Assembly (NCBI GenBank): GCA_011524905.1
Contig: WTJI01000039.1
Span: 1-64,000, forward strand
DNA length: 64,000 nucleotides
Reading direction: 5' to 3'
Source of the DNA: Flavobacteriales bacterium
GTDB lineage: Bacteria > Bacteroidota > Bacteroidia > Flavobacteriales > Flavobacteriaceae
Every line of letters begins with the position of its first letter. Position 1 is the first letter of the stretch. A model generated the notes under the pieces. That model was given only the letters and a program-made list of their open reading frames with translations, had not been told where the DNA came from and did no database searches. The position numbers and the translations under genes are program-made. Positions 19,294 through 31,180 of this stretch are shown in pieces.

Positions 19294-20762
19294 TGGACTC
19301 ACAACTACACGTCTATAATTCACTGAGCGGAAAAAAAGAACCCTTTACCCCTATAACACCGGGTTATGTCGGTATGTATGTTTGTGGGCCAACAGTTTAC
19401 AGCAACGTTCATTTGGGCAACTGTCGTACCTTCATTTCGTTTGATATTGTGTATCGCTACCTTCGTTATTTGGACTACAAAGTGCGCTACGTCAGAAATA
19501 TAACGGATGCTGGACATTTGGAAAATGACGAAGATGTAGGTGAAGACCGCATTGCTAAAAAGGCACGGCTCGAAAAAATAGAACCGATGGAAGTGGTACA
19601 ACGATATACAGTTGACTTCCACAACACGCTAGCATTACTGAACAACCTGCCGCCAAGCATCGAACCAACTGCCACTGGGCACATTATAGAGCAAATTGAA
19701 ATCATTAAGAAAATTCTTGATGCAGGCTTTGCCTATGAAGTAAACGGTTCTGTTTACTTTGACGTTTTGCGTTTTAACAAAGACCACCAGTATGGAAAGT
19801 TGAGTGGTCGAAATGTTGAAGATTTGATTCACAACACGAGAAGCTTGGAAGGGCAAAGCGATAAAAAAAACCCACAAGATTTTGCCCTCTGGAAAAAAGC
19901 AGAACCCCAACACATCATGCGTTGGCCTGCGCCATGGAGCGATGGTTTTCCAGGCTGGCACCTCGAATGTACGGCCATGAGCACAAAATACCTTGGGGAG
20001 CAGTTTGATATTCACGGGGGTGGGATGGATCTGAAATTCCCGCACCACGAATGTGAAATTGCACAAGCCGAGGCGACCACCAAAAAATCGCCTGTAAACT
20101 ATTGGATCCATGCCAATATGCTGACCCTCAATGGTAAAAAAATGGCCAAATCCACAGGTAATAACATTCTCCCTAACGAAATATTTACGGGTGATAATAC
20201 CCTTTTTTCAAAGTCCTATGCACCCAGTATCGTTCGTTTTTTTATTTTGCAGGCCCACTACAGAAGCATACTTGACATAAGCGAGAAAGCCTTGGCAGCA
20301 TCCGAAAAAGGATATCATCGTCTGATGGATGCCTATCAGCTCCTGGACAGACTTCCAATTGGAGAAACAGGTGATTTTGATCAACAACAGTGGCTGAAAC
20401 TATGTCATCAAGCCATGAATGATGACTTTAATACACCTGTTCTAATTGCCCATTTATTCGATGCAGCAAAATATATCAACAGTGTCAAAAATGGCCTACA
20501 GTCTATGGATGCCAAACAAAAGAAAAGTCTGACAAAATATTTGAACGCTTTTCTTTTCGACGTATTGGGATTGGAACTACCCACCCAAGAAAAGGGCTCT
20601 GATGGAAAACTCGAACAGACCATAGACCTGCTGCTCAATCTGAGGGAAGAAGCACGTCTCAATAAGGATTTTGACTTGTCTGACAACATTCGTGACAGAC
20701 TACAAGACATTGGTGTTCAATTAAAAGATACGCCAGAAGGAACAGCATACACAATTGAATAG
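19293..20762 (+). CDS. cysS: Cysteinyl-tRNA synthetase
   Basis: [47 protein letters not shown]. Confidence 0.97.
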   Translation: MDSQLHVYNSLSGKKEPFTPITPGYVGMYVCGPTVYSNVHLGNCRTFISFDIVYRYLRYLDYKVRYVRNITDAGHLENDEDVGEDRIAKKARLEKIEPMEVVQRYTVDFHNTLALLNNLPPSIEPTATGHIIEQIEIIKKILDAGFAYEVNGSVYFDVLRFNKDHQYGKLSGRNVEDLIHNTRSLEGQSDKKNPQDFALWKKAEPQHIMRWPAPWSDGFPGWHLECTAMSTKYLGEQFDIHGGGMDLKFPHHECEIAQAEATTKKSPVNYWIHANMLTLNGKKMAKSTGNNILPNEIFTGDNTLFSKSYAPSIVRFFILQAHYRSILDISEKALAASEKGYHRLMDAYQLLDRLPIGETGDFDQQQWLKLCHQAMNDDFNTPVLIAHLFDAAKYINSVKNGLQSMDAKQKKSLTKYLNAFLFDVLGLELPTQEKGSDGKLEQTIDLLLNLREEARLNKDFDLSDNIRDRLQDIGVQLKDTPEGTAYTIE

Positions 20763-20989
20763 TGTTTTTTAGAAAACTACTCATCGCACCTTTTTTGGTA
20801 CTCATCTACATTTACCAACATTTGATTTCGCCACTGATCCCGCCCAGTTGTCGTTACACACCCACTTGTTCGCAATACGCCAAAGAAGCACTTCAAAAAC
20901 ATGGGCTTTGGAAAGGCCTATTTTTGGCCATCAAGCGTATTTTTTCTTGCCATCCCTGGGGTAGTTCAGGCTATGACCCTGTTCCTTGA
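20762..20989 (+). CDS. yidD: Membrane protein insertion efficiency factor YidD
   Basis: [52 protein letters not shown] start overlapping the cysS stop (TAGTG). Confidence 0.94.
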   Translation: MFFRKLLIAPFLVLIYIYQHLISPLIPPSCRYTPTCSQYAKEALQKHGLWKGLFLAIKRIFSCHPWGSSGYDPVP

Positions 20990-21050
20990 ATCATACTTTC
21001 TCAAAGCATTTAATTTCCTTACTTTTAGGACGAATTAAACTTTCCAAAAC

Positions 21051-21908
21051 ATGTTTCTATTGAAAGTTAACTGGGCGCCCAATGAGTCGCTTTTTGAGTT
21101 TTTTGGTATTGGTGTGCGGTTTTACAGCCTCATGTTTGTCATCGCCTTTTCATATGGATATTATTTGATGAAAAAGATCTATGAAAAAGAATCGATACAA
21201 CTTGAAAATCTAGACCCCTTACTTCCCTATATGGCTATATCAACACTTATTGGTGCGCGATTGGGCCATGTCTTTTTTTACGAATGGGCGTATTATCAAA
21301 ATCACTTATTGGAAATTCTTCTCCCCATACGTGCGTCACAAGGGGCCAGTCTCTTTTTTGGTACCATTGAGGGGTATAAGTTTACAGGATTTCGAGGACT
21401 CGCTAGTCATGGTGCGGTAATTGGCATACTTACGGGCGTGGGGCTTTATCAAAAAAACTATCCCTTTCGCTCCTGGATGTGGATCGTAGATCGATTGACA
21501 TTACCCGCTACCATTGGTGGGGCCTTCGTCCGATTGGGAAATTTTTATAACTCAGAAATTGTTGGGAAATACACCCAATCGAGTTTTGGGGTTGTCTTTC
21601 AGAACAATGGAGATCGTCTTCCACGGCATCCTGCCCAGTTGTATGAGGCCATAGGATATGTGCTACTCTTCTTTTTGTTGCGCTGGTTTTACCGAAAAAA
21701 CAAAACACAATCTGGTTTTTTATTAGGCGTATATTTTGCAGGCATTTTTAGTATTAGGTTTTTAGTGGAATTTGTCAAAGAAAGCCAAGGCGGTTTTGAA
21801 AAAATCCTGCCCCTTTTCAGCACAGGGCAATGGCTGAGTATTCCACTAATACTGTTTGGTGTATTCTTGATTCTTCGCGTGCGACTCCAAGCAACAAAAG
21901 CCACTTAA
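21051..21908 (+). CDS. lgt: Prolipoprotein diacylglyceryl transferase
   Basis: ARLGHVFFYEW, GLASHGAVIGI, GGAFVRLGNFYNSEIVGK, HPAQLYEAIGY. Confidence 0.95.
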   Translation: MFLLKVNWAPNESLFEFFGIGVRFYSLMFVIAFSYGYYLMKKIYEKESIQLENLDPLLPYMAISTLIGARLGHVFFYEWAYYQNHLLEILLPIRASQGASLFFGTIEGYKFTGFRGLASHGAVIGILTGVGLYQKNYPFRSWMWIVDRLTLPATIGGAFVRLGNFYNSEIVGKYTQSSFGVVFQNNGDRLPRHPAQLYEAIGYVLLFFLLRWFYRKNKTQSGFLLGVYFAGIFSIRFLVEFVKESQGGFEKILPLFSTGQWLSIPLILFGVFLILRVRLQATKAT

Positions 21909-22433
21909 ATGGAGGAATTACGCTACCCCAATGGGCCATATAATACAGTTCAATATTTAGATGAAAAAGAGCTAAGGATTTGTATCCAGCGCATTGAAAG
22001 TTTTCCAGAAACTTTAAAAAATTTTGTAGCTTCTTTTGATACCGCCGATTGGCAGGCAACATATAGACCCGGAGGTTGGTCAGCAGTCCAGCTAGTCCAC
22101 CATTTGGCGGATAGTCATCTCCACAGCTACGCCCGATTTAGACACGCTGTAACAGAGGAAACTCCTACCATAAAAGACTATCCCGAATCGTTATGGGCCG
22201 AACTCGAAGATGCCCAATCGATAGAACATATTCCAGCCAGCTTACAGATGATCACTGGCATACATCAACGGTGGGGCGCTTTTTTAAAAAAACTCAAACC
22301 CAAAGATTACAATCGTAGTTTTTATCATCCCGAGACCCAAACCCATCATTCGCTTTACCAAGCCTTGGCCTATTACAGCTGGCATTGTGATCATCACCTG
22401 GGACACCTGAAAATCATTAAAAACAAAGCATAA
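21909..22433 (+). CDS. YfiT-like DinB-fold bacillithiol transferase / metal-dependent hydrolase
   Basis: YRPGGWSAVQLVHHLADSHLHSYARFRHAV...YYSWHCDHHLGHLKIIKNKA with conserved His residues; directly after the lgt stop. Confidence 0.85.
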   Translation: MEELRYPNGPYNTVQYLDEKELRICIQRIESFPETLKNFVASFDTADWQATYRPGGWSAVQLVHHLADSHLHSYARFRHAVTEETPTIKDYPESLWAELEDAQSIEHIPASLQMITGIHQRWGAFLKKLKPKDYNRSFYHPETQTHHSLYQALAYYSWHCDHHLGHLKIIKNKA

Positions 22434-22463
22434 AAAAAGCTGTACGATTGGTACAGCTTTTTT
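22432..22463. terminator. Bidirectional intrinsic terminator
   Basis: AAAAAAAGCTGTAC-gattg-GTACAGCTTTTTT between convergent genes. Confidence 0.85.
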
Positions 22464-22478
22464 CGTATTTAAAATAAA

Positions 22479-23042
22479 TTACTCTGCAAATACAAGTTCT
22501 GTTTCGAGTGTAATTTCATCCAAGATAAGTTTATCACCTAAGTTTTCAAAAAAGCTACCAGACCCGTATCGTACTTCGTATTGGGCACGATCAAAAGTAA
22601 GTGACGCTTTCCAATTGCCATTATCAGGCATCAATTTGAAATTGGCTGGGTGAGTAATACCCTTAATGGTTAGATTTGCCGAAACGTCAAATGCACCGTT
22701 GTCTGCTGCCGTTGCAGCGGTAATGTTTAAGTTGGCAGTTGGATGGCTATCCACAGAAAAGAAATCATCTGACATCAAATGACCGATCAGTTTCTTTCCA
22801 TATTCTTCAGACAAATCTGTACAAACCATAGAAGACATGTCCACAACAAAGCTTCCTCCACTAGGTTTCCCATCTGTAAATTGGATGGCGCCAGATTGAA
22901 ACTGAAGCGTTCCATTGTGGCTATCACCTGTGATTTTTGCACCAGACCACTTAATCGCACTTTTCGCGGTGTCCATAGTGTAATTCTGCGCTGTAACGAA
23001 AGTTGCTGTTAGCAACAACGATAAAAAAGTTGTAATTCTCAT
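22479..23042 (-). CDS. YceI-family protein
   Basis: YTMDTAKSAIKWSGAKITGDSHNGTLQFQSGAIQFTDG...LTIKGITHPANFKLM. Confidence 0.9.
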   Translation of the reverse strand: MRITTFLSLLLTATFVTAQNYTMDTAKSAIKWSGAKITGDSHNGTLQFQSGAIQFTDGKPSGGSFVVDMSSMVCTDLSEEYGKKLIGHLMSDDFFSVDSHPTANLNITAATAADNGAFDVSANLTIKGITHPANFKLMPDNGNWKASLTFDRAQYEVRYGSGSFFENLGDKLILDEITLETELVFAE

Positions 23043-23111
23043 AAATTTTTTTTATTTGTTTTTACAATATTTGTAGGGACAAATATAAAATATAAATCAG
23101 GAAATATAAAC

Positions 23112-23134
23112 AAAAGCGGCCACGGGCCGCTTTT
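23112..23134 (-). terminator. Intrinsic terminator downstream of secDF
   Basis: AAAAGCGGCC-acg-GGCCGCTTTT perfect hairpin between secDF stop and the YceI gene. Confidence 0.8.
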
Positions 23135-23160
23135 AATTATTAACAAAGTTTTGAAACTAT

Positions 23161-26109
23161 TTATTCTTGGGTTTTGCCTTTTTGTTGGGTGTCGTACATT
23201 ACAGGGGTTGCAATGAAAACAGAAGAATAGGTTCCTACCAATACCCCGATAATTAAAGCAAACATAAATCCTCTGATTGATTCGCCACCAAAAATAAAGA
23301 TCGCCAGAAGTACAATAAGCGTTGTCAGTGAGGTGTTGAGTGTTCGGCTTAACGTACTATTCAGCGCCGTATCAACTGTTGTATTGAAGCCCCACTTAGG
23401 ATGATCATTCACATATTCACGAATGCGGTCGAACACAACTACTGTATCGTTCAATGAATATCCAATTACAGTAAGTATGGCTGCAATAAATGCCTGGTTA
23501 ATTTCCATATTAAACGGCATAATTTGGTAGGTCAAAGAAAAGACGCCCAACACAATAACTACATCGTGAAATACAGCAGCTACGGCACCGAGTGAAAATT
23601 GCCATTTTCTAAAGCGCAACAGAATGTAAAGGAATACCACAATTAAAGAGCCAATAACAGCCAGATAAGAATTGTTTTTAATATCATCGGCAATGGTAGG
23701 CCCTACTTTAATTGAGGACATGATTCCAAGGGCTTTGTCATCTGAACCACTAACAAAATTTTCGTAGGTCATTCCTTCAGGGAAATAACCTGCCAAAGAT
23801 TCAAATAGTTTAGTTTGTATTTCATTGTCAACTGCCAATCCTTCAACATCGACCTTGTACTTTGTAGTAATTTTTAGCTGATTGGCTTCACCAAAAGTTT
23901 TCACTTCAGCGCTTCCGAAAACATCCGTAAGGGCTGATTCAATTTCGGTCGGACTGATTGGGTTTTCAAATCGAATCGTGTAGGATCGTCCCCCAACAAA
24001 GTCAACACCCTGATTGAGGCCAACCGTAAACAAGGAACCTAAACTAATAGCCAGGAGAATACCTGAGATGGTGTAGGCAATTTTTCGTTTCCCTAAAAAG
24101 ACCCATTGGATATTAGATAGCAAGCCCTGGGTTGCTGCTGTAGCAAAAGAAACTTTCTTACCCTTTTCATTGCGGTCATCAACAAAGATTCTAGTGATAA
24201 AAATAGCTGTAAAAAGAGAGGTTGCAATTCCAATCAATAAAGTTGTGGCGAACCCTTTTATAGGACCCGTTCCAAACACAAAAAGTATAAGTGCTGTTAG
24301 CCCTGTAGTAATATTCGCATCTAAAATAGATGACAAGGCATTGTTAAATCCATCAGCAACAGCTTTTCGGATACCTTTCCCTCGCTTTAATTCTTCGCGA
24401 ACCCTTTCGAATATCAATACATTGGCGTCTACAGAAATCCCAATGGTAAGAACAATACCAGCAATTCCAGGCAATGTCAACACAGCACCCAGACCTGCCA
24501 GGACTCCAAATATGAGCAAGATATTAAAGGAAAGTGCAATATCTGCGAAGATTCCAGCAGAACCGTAATAGAATACCATCCAAATCAAAACGAAAACGAG
24601 TGCAATGAGGAAAGAATAAATCCCACTTTCAATAGCTTCTTGTCCGAGAGAGGGTCCTACTATTTCGGATTGAATGATATCGGCTGAAGCAGGTAACTTA
24701 CCTGCCCGCAGAACATTGGCAAGGTCAATAGCTTCATTGAGGGTAAAGTCTCCTGTAATTTCGGAGCGTCCGCCTGAAATAGCACCGCCAGGGACTCCAG
24801 GAGCAGAATAAACAACATCGTCTAAAACAATGGCAATGTTACTTGCCTCTTTGAATGCTTTTCCGGTGAGGTTTTCCCAGGTTCTGGCACCCGTAGCATT
24901 CATTTGCATCGAAACAGCAGGCTTTCCAACGGCATCATACGTCTGCATAGCATCGACCACTACACCACCGCTCAGTGGCGGCTCACCATTACGGTTAGAA
25001 CGGAGCGCAAAAAGTTCTGTGACTTCGCCAGCGGCTTGTGCTTTACCCCAAGCAAACTTGACATAACGGAAAGCAGCGGGTAAGAGTTTGCGTATTTCAG
25101 GGCGATCTAGGTATTCAGCGATTTGTTCTTGGTCTTTTTTGGCAAATTGGGCCAAAACAGGACCACCCTGGAAACCATAACCTACAATTCTGTCTAAGAT
25201 GGGATTAGGTAGGGCTAAATCGGTTGTGTCTTGGGCAGCTACATCCGCTAAAAGATCATCGATACCACCTTTTTCTGCTTCTTTATCGTCTGTTTTTTGC
25301 TTCAGATCTTCTTTTAATCGGTCATTGGCTAGGCTCAAAAAACCAATCAATTGGTCATTTTTAAATGTTTCCCAAAATTCAAGTTGTGCTGTGCTTTGCA
25401 ACAAGTTTTGCACCCGCTCTACATCTTTGGCTCCAGGCAATTCGACAAGGATACGACCAGATGTTCCGAGTCGCTGAATATTTGGCTGCGTTACACCGAA
25501 TTTATCGATACGCTTGCGAAGTACTTCAAATGCAGAGATAATGGATTCGTCAACTTTTCTTCTGATGACGGGTTTTACTTGGTCATCGGACATATCAAAA
25601 TTGATCTCATCGCTTAGCGTACGGTTGGCAAAAATATTAGTTTCAGCCAGTTTATCGCTCTCTCCCTTCACAGCGTCAAAAGCTTTAAAAAAGGACTCCA
25701 CATAAGGCTCGTCTGAACTTTTTTGCAATTGATCCGCCTGATCTAGCGCTTGATTGAAAATAGGGTTTTTCGAGTTTTCTGAAAGACCTTTTAGGATATC
25801 TCTGACCGAGATTTGCAAGATAACATTGATCCCACCTTTCAAATCCAATCCCTTGTTAAGTTCTTTTCCTTTAGCGTCATTGTAGGAAGTAAATCCATAC
25901 AAAGGGAGGTTTCCAATAGAATCAAGATAATTAACAACGGCACGATCCCGAAGACTCAAATAGTCTTCTGTTTCATCAGAAATAGATTGTGCGGCAAACT
26001 GGGTTGCTTTTTGTTCTTGCTGACTAGCAATAAACGTAAAAGACAATTGGTAAAGGCTTACCAGTCCAAAAAGAATTCCAAAAACTCGTATGAGTGAATT
26101 ATTCTGCAT
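23161..26109 (-). CDS. secDF: Fused protein translocase subunit SecDF
   Basis: 982 aa; LDLKGGINVILQISV (SecD), GLGAVLTLPGIAGIVLTIGISVDANVLIFERVREEL, SecF half FVGGRSYTIRFE and GYSLNDTVVVFDRIRE. Confidence 0.97.
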   Translation of the reverse strand: MQNNSLIRVFGILFGLVSLYQLSFTFIASQQEQKATQFAAQSISDETEDYLSLRDRAVVNYLDSIGNLPLYGFTSYNDAKGKELNKGLDLKGGINVILQISVRDILKGLSENSKNPIFNQALDQADQLQKSSDEPYVESFFKAFDAVKGESDKLAETNIFANRTLSDEINFDMSDDQVKPVIRRKVDESIISAFEVLRKRIDKFGVTQPNIQRLGTSGRILVELPGAKDVERVQNLLQSTAQLEFWETFKNDQLIGFLSLANDRLKEDLKQKTDDKEAEKGGIDDLLADVAAQDTTDLALPNPILDRIVGYGFQGGPVLAQFAKKDQEQIAEYLDRPEIRKLLPAAFRYVKFAWGKAQAAGEVTELFALRSNRNGEPPLSGGVVVDAMQTYDAVGKPAVSMQMNATGARTWENLTGKAFKEASNIAIVLDDVVYSAPGVPGGAISGGRSEITGDFTLNEAIDLANVLRAGKLPASADIIQSEIVGPSLGQEAIESGIYSFLIALVFVLIWMVFYYGSAGIFADIALSFNILLIFGVLAGLGAVLTLPGIAGIVLTIGISVDANVLIFERVREELKRGKGIRKAVADGFNNALSSILDANITTGLTALILFVFGTGPIKGFATTLLIGIATSLFTAIFITRIFVDDRNEKGKKVSFATAATQGLLSNIQWVFLGKRKIAYTISGILLAISLGSLFTVGLNQGVDFVGGRSYTIRFENPISPTEIESALTDVFGSAEVKTFGEANQLKITTKYKVDVEGLAVDNEIQTKLFESLAGYFPEGMTYENFVSGSDDKALGIMSSIKVGPTIADDIKNNSYLAVIGSLIVVFLYILLRFRKWQFSLGAVAAVFHDVVIVLGVFSLTYQIMPFNMEINQAFIAAILTVIGYSLNDTVVVFDRIREYVNDHPKWGFNTTVDTALNSTLSRTLNTSLTTLIVLLAIFIFGGESIRGFMFALIIGVLVGTYSSVFIATPVMYDTQQKGKTQE

Positions 26110-26140
26110 TATAAGTAAATTAAAGCCTAATTAAGGCGAG

Positions 26141-26171
26141 CAAATATAAGTTTTACCCAATGATTTAACAA
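26141..26171 (-). promoter_or_regulatory. Bacteroidota-type promoter upstream of secDF
   Basis: Minus strand: TTG, 20-nt spacer, TATATTTG, ~32 nt upstream of the secDF start. Confidence 0.5.
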
Positions 26172-26200
26172 GTACAAAACCGATAATACTATTGACGGGA

Positions 26201-27133
26201 CTACAGGATATCAGAAAGGGCTTCGTTCATCGTGCGAACGGCAGCAACACTTTTTGAGAACTGTGCCTTTTCATCGGCATTTAAAGCAACATCTACGATA
26301 GAAGAAATCCCATTTTTTCCAATGATACAGGGGACTCCAATACAAATGTCATTTTCACCATATTCTCCCTCAAGATAAACGGAACAAGGAATCATACGAT
26401 TTTGATCGTGCAAAATACTTGCCACTAGGTAGGATACTGATGCACCAGGAGCATACCAGGCTGAAGTTCCTAACAATTTGGTTAAAGTAGCTCCACCCAC
26501 CATTGTGTCGGCAGCCACTTTTTTTAATTGATCTGCGCTTAAAAATTGACTAACTGGCACCCCGTTGTAGCTAGCTAGACGGGTCAATGGAATCATAGTA
26601 GTGTCACCGTGTCCTCCAATAACCATTCCCTGAATATCATTAGCAGGCTTTTCTAAGGCAAGGGACAAATAGGTTTTGAATCGAGAGCTGTCTAGTGCAC
26701 CCCCCATACCAATCACTCTATTTTTGGGAAGACCAGTTGCTTTCAATGCGAGATAAGTCATTGTATCCATAGGATTGGACACTACTACAATCTTTGTATC
26801 GGGTGAATATTCTAAAAGGTTGGTCGCTACAGTTTGTACAATCCCTGCATTAATACCAATTAGTTCCTCTCTTGTCATTCCAGGTTTTCGTGGAACCCCT
26901 GAAGTGATGACAACAACATCACTATTGGCAGTAGCCGCATAATCATTTGTCACACCCACCAATTTGGTATTAAATCCAAGGGTAGTAGCTGTCTGGTAGA
27001 GATCCAAAGCCTTACCTTCGGCAAAACCTTCTTTAATATCTAGTAAGACAACCTCACTCGCAATTCCTTTGATGGCGATATACTCTGCACAAGAGGCACC
27101 CACATTACCAGCACCAACAATAGTTACTTTCAT
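26201..27133 (-). CDS. mdh: Malate dehydrogenase
   Basis: MKVTIVGAGNVGASCAEYIA...VSNPMDTMTYLALKATG...VIGGHGDTTMIPLTR. Confidence 0.95.
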   Translation of the reverse strand: MKVTIVGAGNVGASCAEYIAIKGIASEVVLLDIKEGFAEGKALDLYQTATTLGFNTKLVGVTNDYAATANSDVVVITSGVPRKPGMTREELIGINAGIVQTVATNLLEYSPDTKIVVVSNPMDTMTYLALKATGLPKNRVIGMGGALDSSRFKTYLSLALEKPANDIQGMVIGGHGDTTMIPLTRLASYNGVPVSQFLSADQLKKVAADTMVGGATLTKLLGTSAWYAPGASVSYLVASILHDQNRMIPCSVYLEGEYGENDICIGVPCIIGKNGISSIVDVALNADEKAQFSKSVAAVRTMNEALSDIL

Positions 27134-27281
27134 ATTTTAAGTTTTTTCGTTCTTCCTTTTTTATCCTCAAAAGCTAGGCGTTTCCTAACAATATTCGAGG
27201 GAAAGAACACATTCAATTGGTCAATTAAAATTTTTGCAAAGTTAAAAAAAAGATACCAAAATCGAATATCCCAAGGGCTGG

Positions 27282-29225
<1,944 letters not shown>

Positions 29226-29257
29226 TTATCGAATAAATTGCAAATCTGTCTGACTCT

Positions 29258-29265
29258 CAAAGATA
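29258..29265 (-). promoter_or_regulatory. Candidate -7 element of the gyrB promoter
   Basis: Minus-strand TATCTTTG matches TAnnTTTG, ~36 nt upstream of gyrB ATG; the matching -33 position would fall inside the asnB terminator hairpin. Confidence 0.45.
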
Positions 29266-29266
29266 C

Positions 29267-29294
29267 GAAAAAGCCACCCCAAGAAAGAGTGGCT
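29267..29294 (-). terminator. Intrinsic terminator downstream of asnB
   Basis: Minus strand AGCCAC-tctttcttgggGTGGCT-TTTT hairpin with T-tail between asnB stop and gyrB start. Confidence 0.65.
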
Positions 29295-29356
29295 CGGCCC
29301 CTATGTGGTGGGGAATTATTAACATTTTGTAGTTGAAAAATTTAAACCAAAGTCGC

Positions 29357-31024
29357 TTATTTGTAAGCTTCTTCATGAACCTTGGCTACAGCTCTTCCAC
29401 TAGGGTCATTTTGATTTTTAAAGGCTTCGTCCCACTCGAGCGCAATGGGCGTGCTACAGGCCACAGAGGGAACAGATGGTACACTCAAAGCAGCGGCCTC
29501 ACTGGGGAAATGCCCTTCAAATATGCTACGGTAATAAAACTCTTCTTTGTTTTGAGGGGTCTGTACGGGAAAACGATAATGGGCATTTTCCATTTGTTCG
29601 TCCGTAATTTTTTCCTCGACCAATTCCTTTAAGGTATCGATCCAAGAATAGCCTACACCGTCTGAAAATTGTTCTTTTTGACGCCAAGCAATGCTTTCGG
29701 GCAAATAAGACTCAAATGCCTTTCGGACAACCCACTTCTCCATTCGCTCACCGTCTATCATTTTATCTTTGGGGTTTAAACGCATGGCAACATCAATAAA
29801 TTCTTTGTCTAAAAATGGCACACGACCTTCGATACCCCAAGCCGCCAAGGACTTATTTGCTCGCAAACAATCATATTGATGGAGTTTATCAAGCTTTCTC
29901 ACGGTTTCATCATGAAAGTCTTTGGCGCTGGGTGCCTTATGAAAGTAAAGGTAGCCGCCAAAAAGCTCATCGGCCCCCTCACCACTTAACACCATTTTAA
30001 TGCCCAACGACTTAATCGCTCTGGCCATCAAAAACATAGGGGTTGAAGCACGGATGGTTGTAATGTCATAGGTTTCCAAGTGATAAATAACATCTTTGAT
30101 AGCATCAAGACCTTCTTGGATAGTAAACTTAATTTCGTGATGCACAGTCCCAATGTGTTCTGCCACTTTTTGAGCAGCTTCTAGATCGGGAGAGCCCTCT
30201 AAACCAACAGAAAAAGAATGCAATTGTGGCCACCAAGCTGCCTGCGTATTACCTGATTCTATCCGTTTGGCTGCAAATTTTTTAGCCAAAGCAGAAGTAA
30301 TTGAAGAATCCAACCCCCCAGATAACAATACGCCGTAGGGAACATCACTCATCAATTGTCGTTGTACAGCATCTGATAAAGCATCATGCAGGTCGTCGAT
30401 GCTTGTAGGATTTTCTTGGACAGCTTCAAAATCTTTCCAATCACGCTGATACCAACGAACAGGAGCCGTTGCACCACTTTCTAAATAATGACCTGGAGGA
30501 AAGAGTTCAATTTTAGTACACACCCCTTCTAGGGCTTTTAATTCAGAAGCCACATAAAAGGTTCCATCTGCATCCCAACCCATATACAGGGGGATTATTC
30601 CCATATGGTCACGTGCGATAAAATAGCTGTCCTTTTTTGAATCATAGATAGCAAAGGCAAAAATACCGTTGAGCTCATCAACAAAATCTTTTCCTTTTTG
30701 TTGGTAAAGAGCTAATAATACCTCGCAATCAGACTGCGTCTGAAAGGTGTATTTGCCTTCAAATTGCTTACGAAGCACTTGGTGGTTATAAATTTCTCCA
30801 TTGGCCGCCAGAACTAAGGTTTTATCTGCGCTGTATAGGGGTTGTTTTCCCGATGTTGGATCCACAATTGCCAACCGCTCATGTGCCAAAATAGCATTGG
30901 GGTGATCCGATATTCCACTCCAATCGGGCCCTCTGTGCCGAAGACGCTTGGACATTTGCAACAATTGGGGACGTAATTGGGTTACGTCTTTTTTTAAATC
31001 AAAGGCACATACGATACCACACAT
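29357..31024 (-). CDS. asnB: Asparagine synthase B (glutamine-hydrolysing)
   Basis: MCGIVCAFDL N-terminal Cys; RLRHRGPDWSG; YGVLLSGGLDSSITSALAKK; LSGEGADELFGGYLYFHKAP. Confidence 0.96.
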   Translation of the reverse strand: MCGIVCAFDLKKDVTQLRPQLLQMSKRLRHRGPDWSGISDHPNAILAHERLAIVDPTSGKQPLYSADKTLVLAANGEIYNHQVLRKQFEGKYTFQTQSDCEVLLALYQQKGKDFVDELNGIFAFAIYDSKKDSYFIARDHMGIIPLYMGWDADGTFYVASELKALEGVCTKIELFPPGHYLESGATAPVRWYQRDWKDFEAVQENPTSIDDLHDALSDAVQRQLMSDVPYGVLLSGGLDSSITSALAKKFAAKRIESGNTQAAWWPQLHSFSVGLEGSPDLEAAQKVAEHIGTVHHEIKFTIQEGLDAIKDVIYHLETYDITTIRASTPMFLMARAIKSLGIKMVLSGEGADELFGGYLYFHKAPSAKDFHDETVRKLDKLHQYDCLRANKSLAAWGIEGRVPFLDKEFIDVAMRLNPKDKMIDGERMEKWVVRKAFESYLPESIAWRQKEQFSDGVGYSWIDTLKELVEEKITDEQMENAHYRFPVQTPQNKEEFYYRSIFEGHFPSEAAALSVPSVPSVACSTPIALEWDEAFKNQNDPSGRAVAKVHEEAYK

Positions 31025-31128
31025 AATTTGAAATTTTTATCAAAAATAAATAATCATTTCAATTAAATAATAATTATTGTTATTTTGATTTAATATATAA
31101 ACCTATATGTCGAGATAGATTTAGATAT

Positions 31129-31163
31129 AAAAAAACAGCGACTAATTGCCGCTGTTTTTTTTT
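31129..31163 (-). terminator. Intrinsic terminator downstream of the amidohydrolase gene
   Basis: AAAAAAACAGCG-actaattgc-CGCTGTTTTTTTT. Confidence 0.8.
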
Positions 31164-31180
31164 ATAATTTGAATTGAAGT

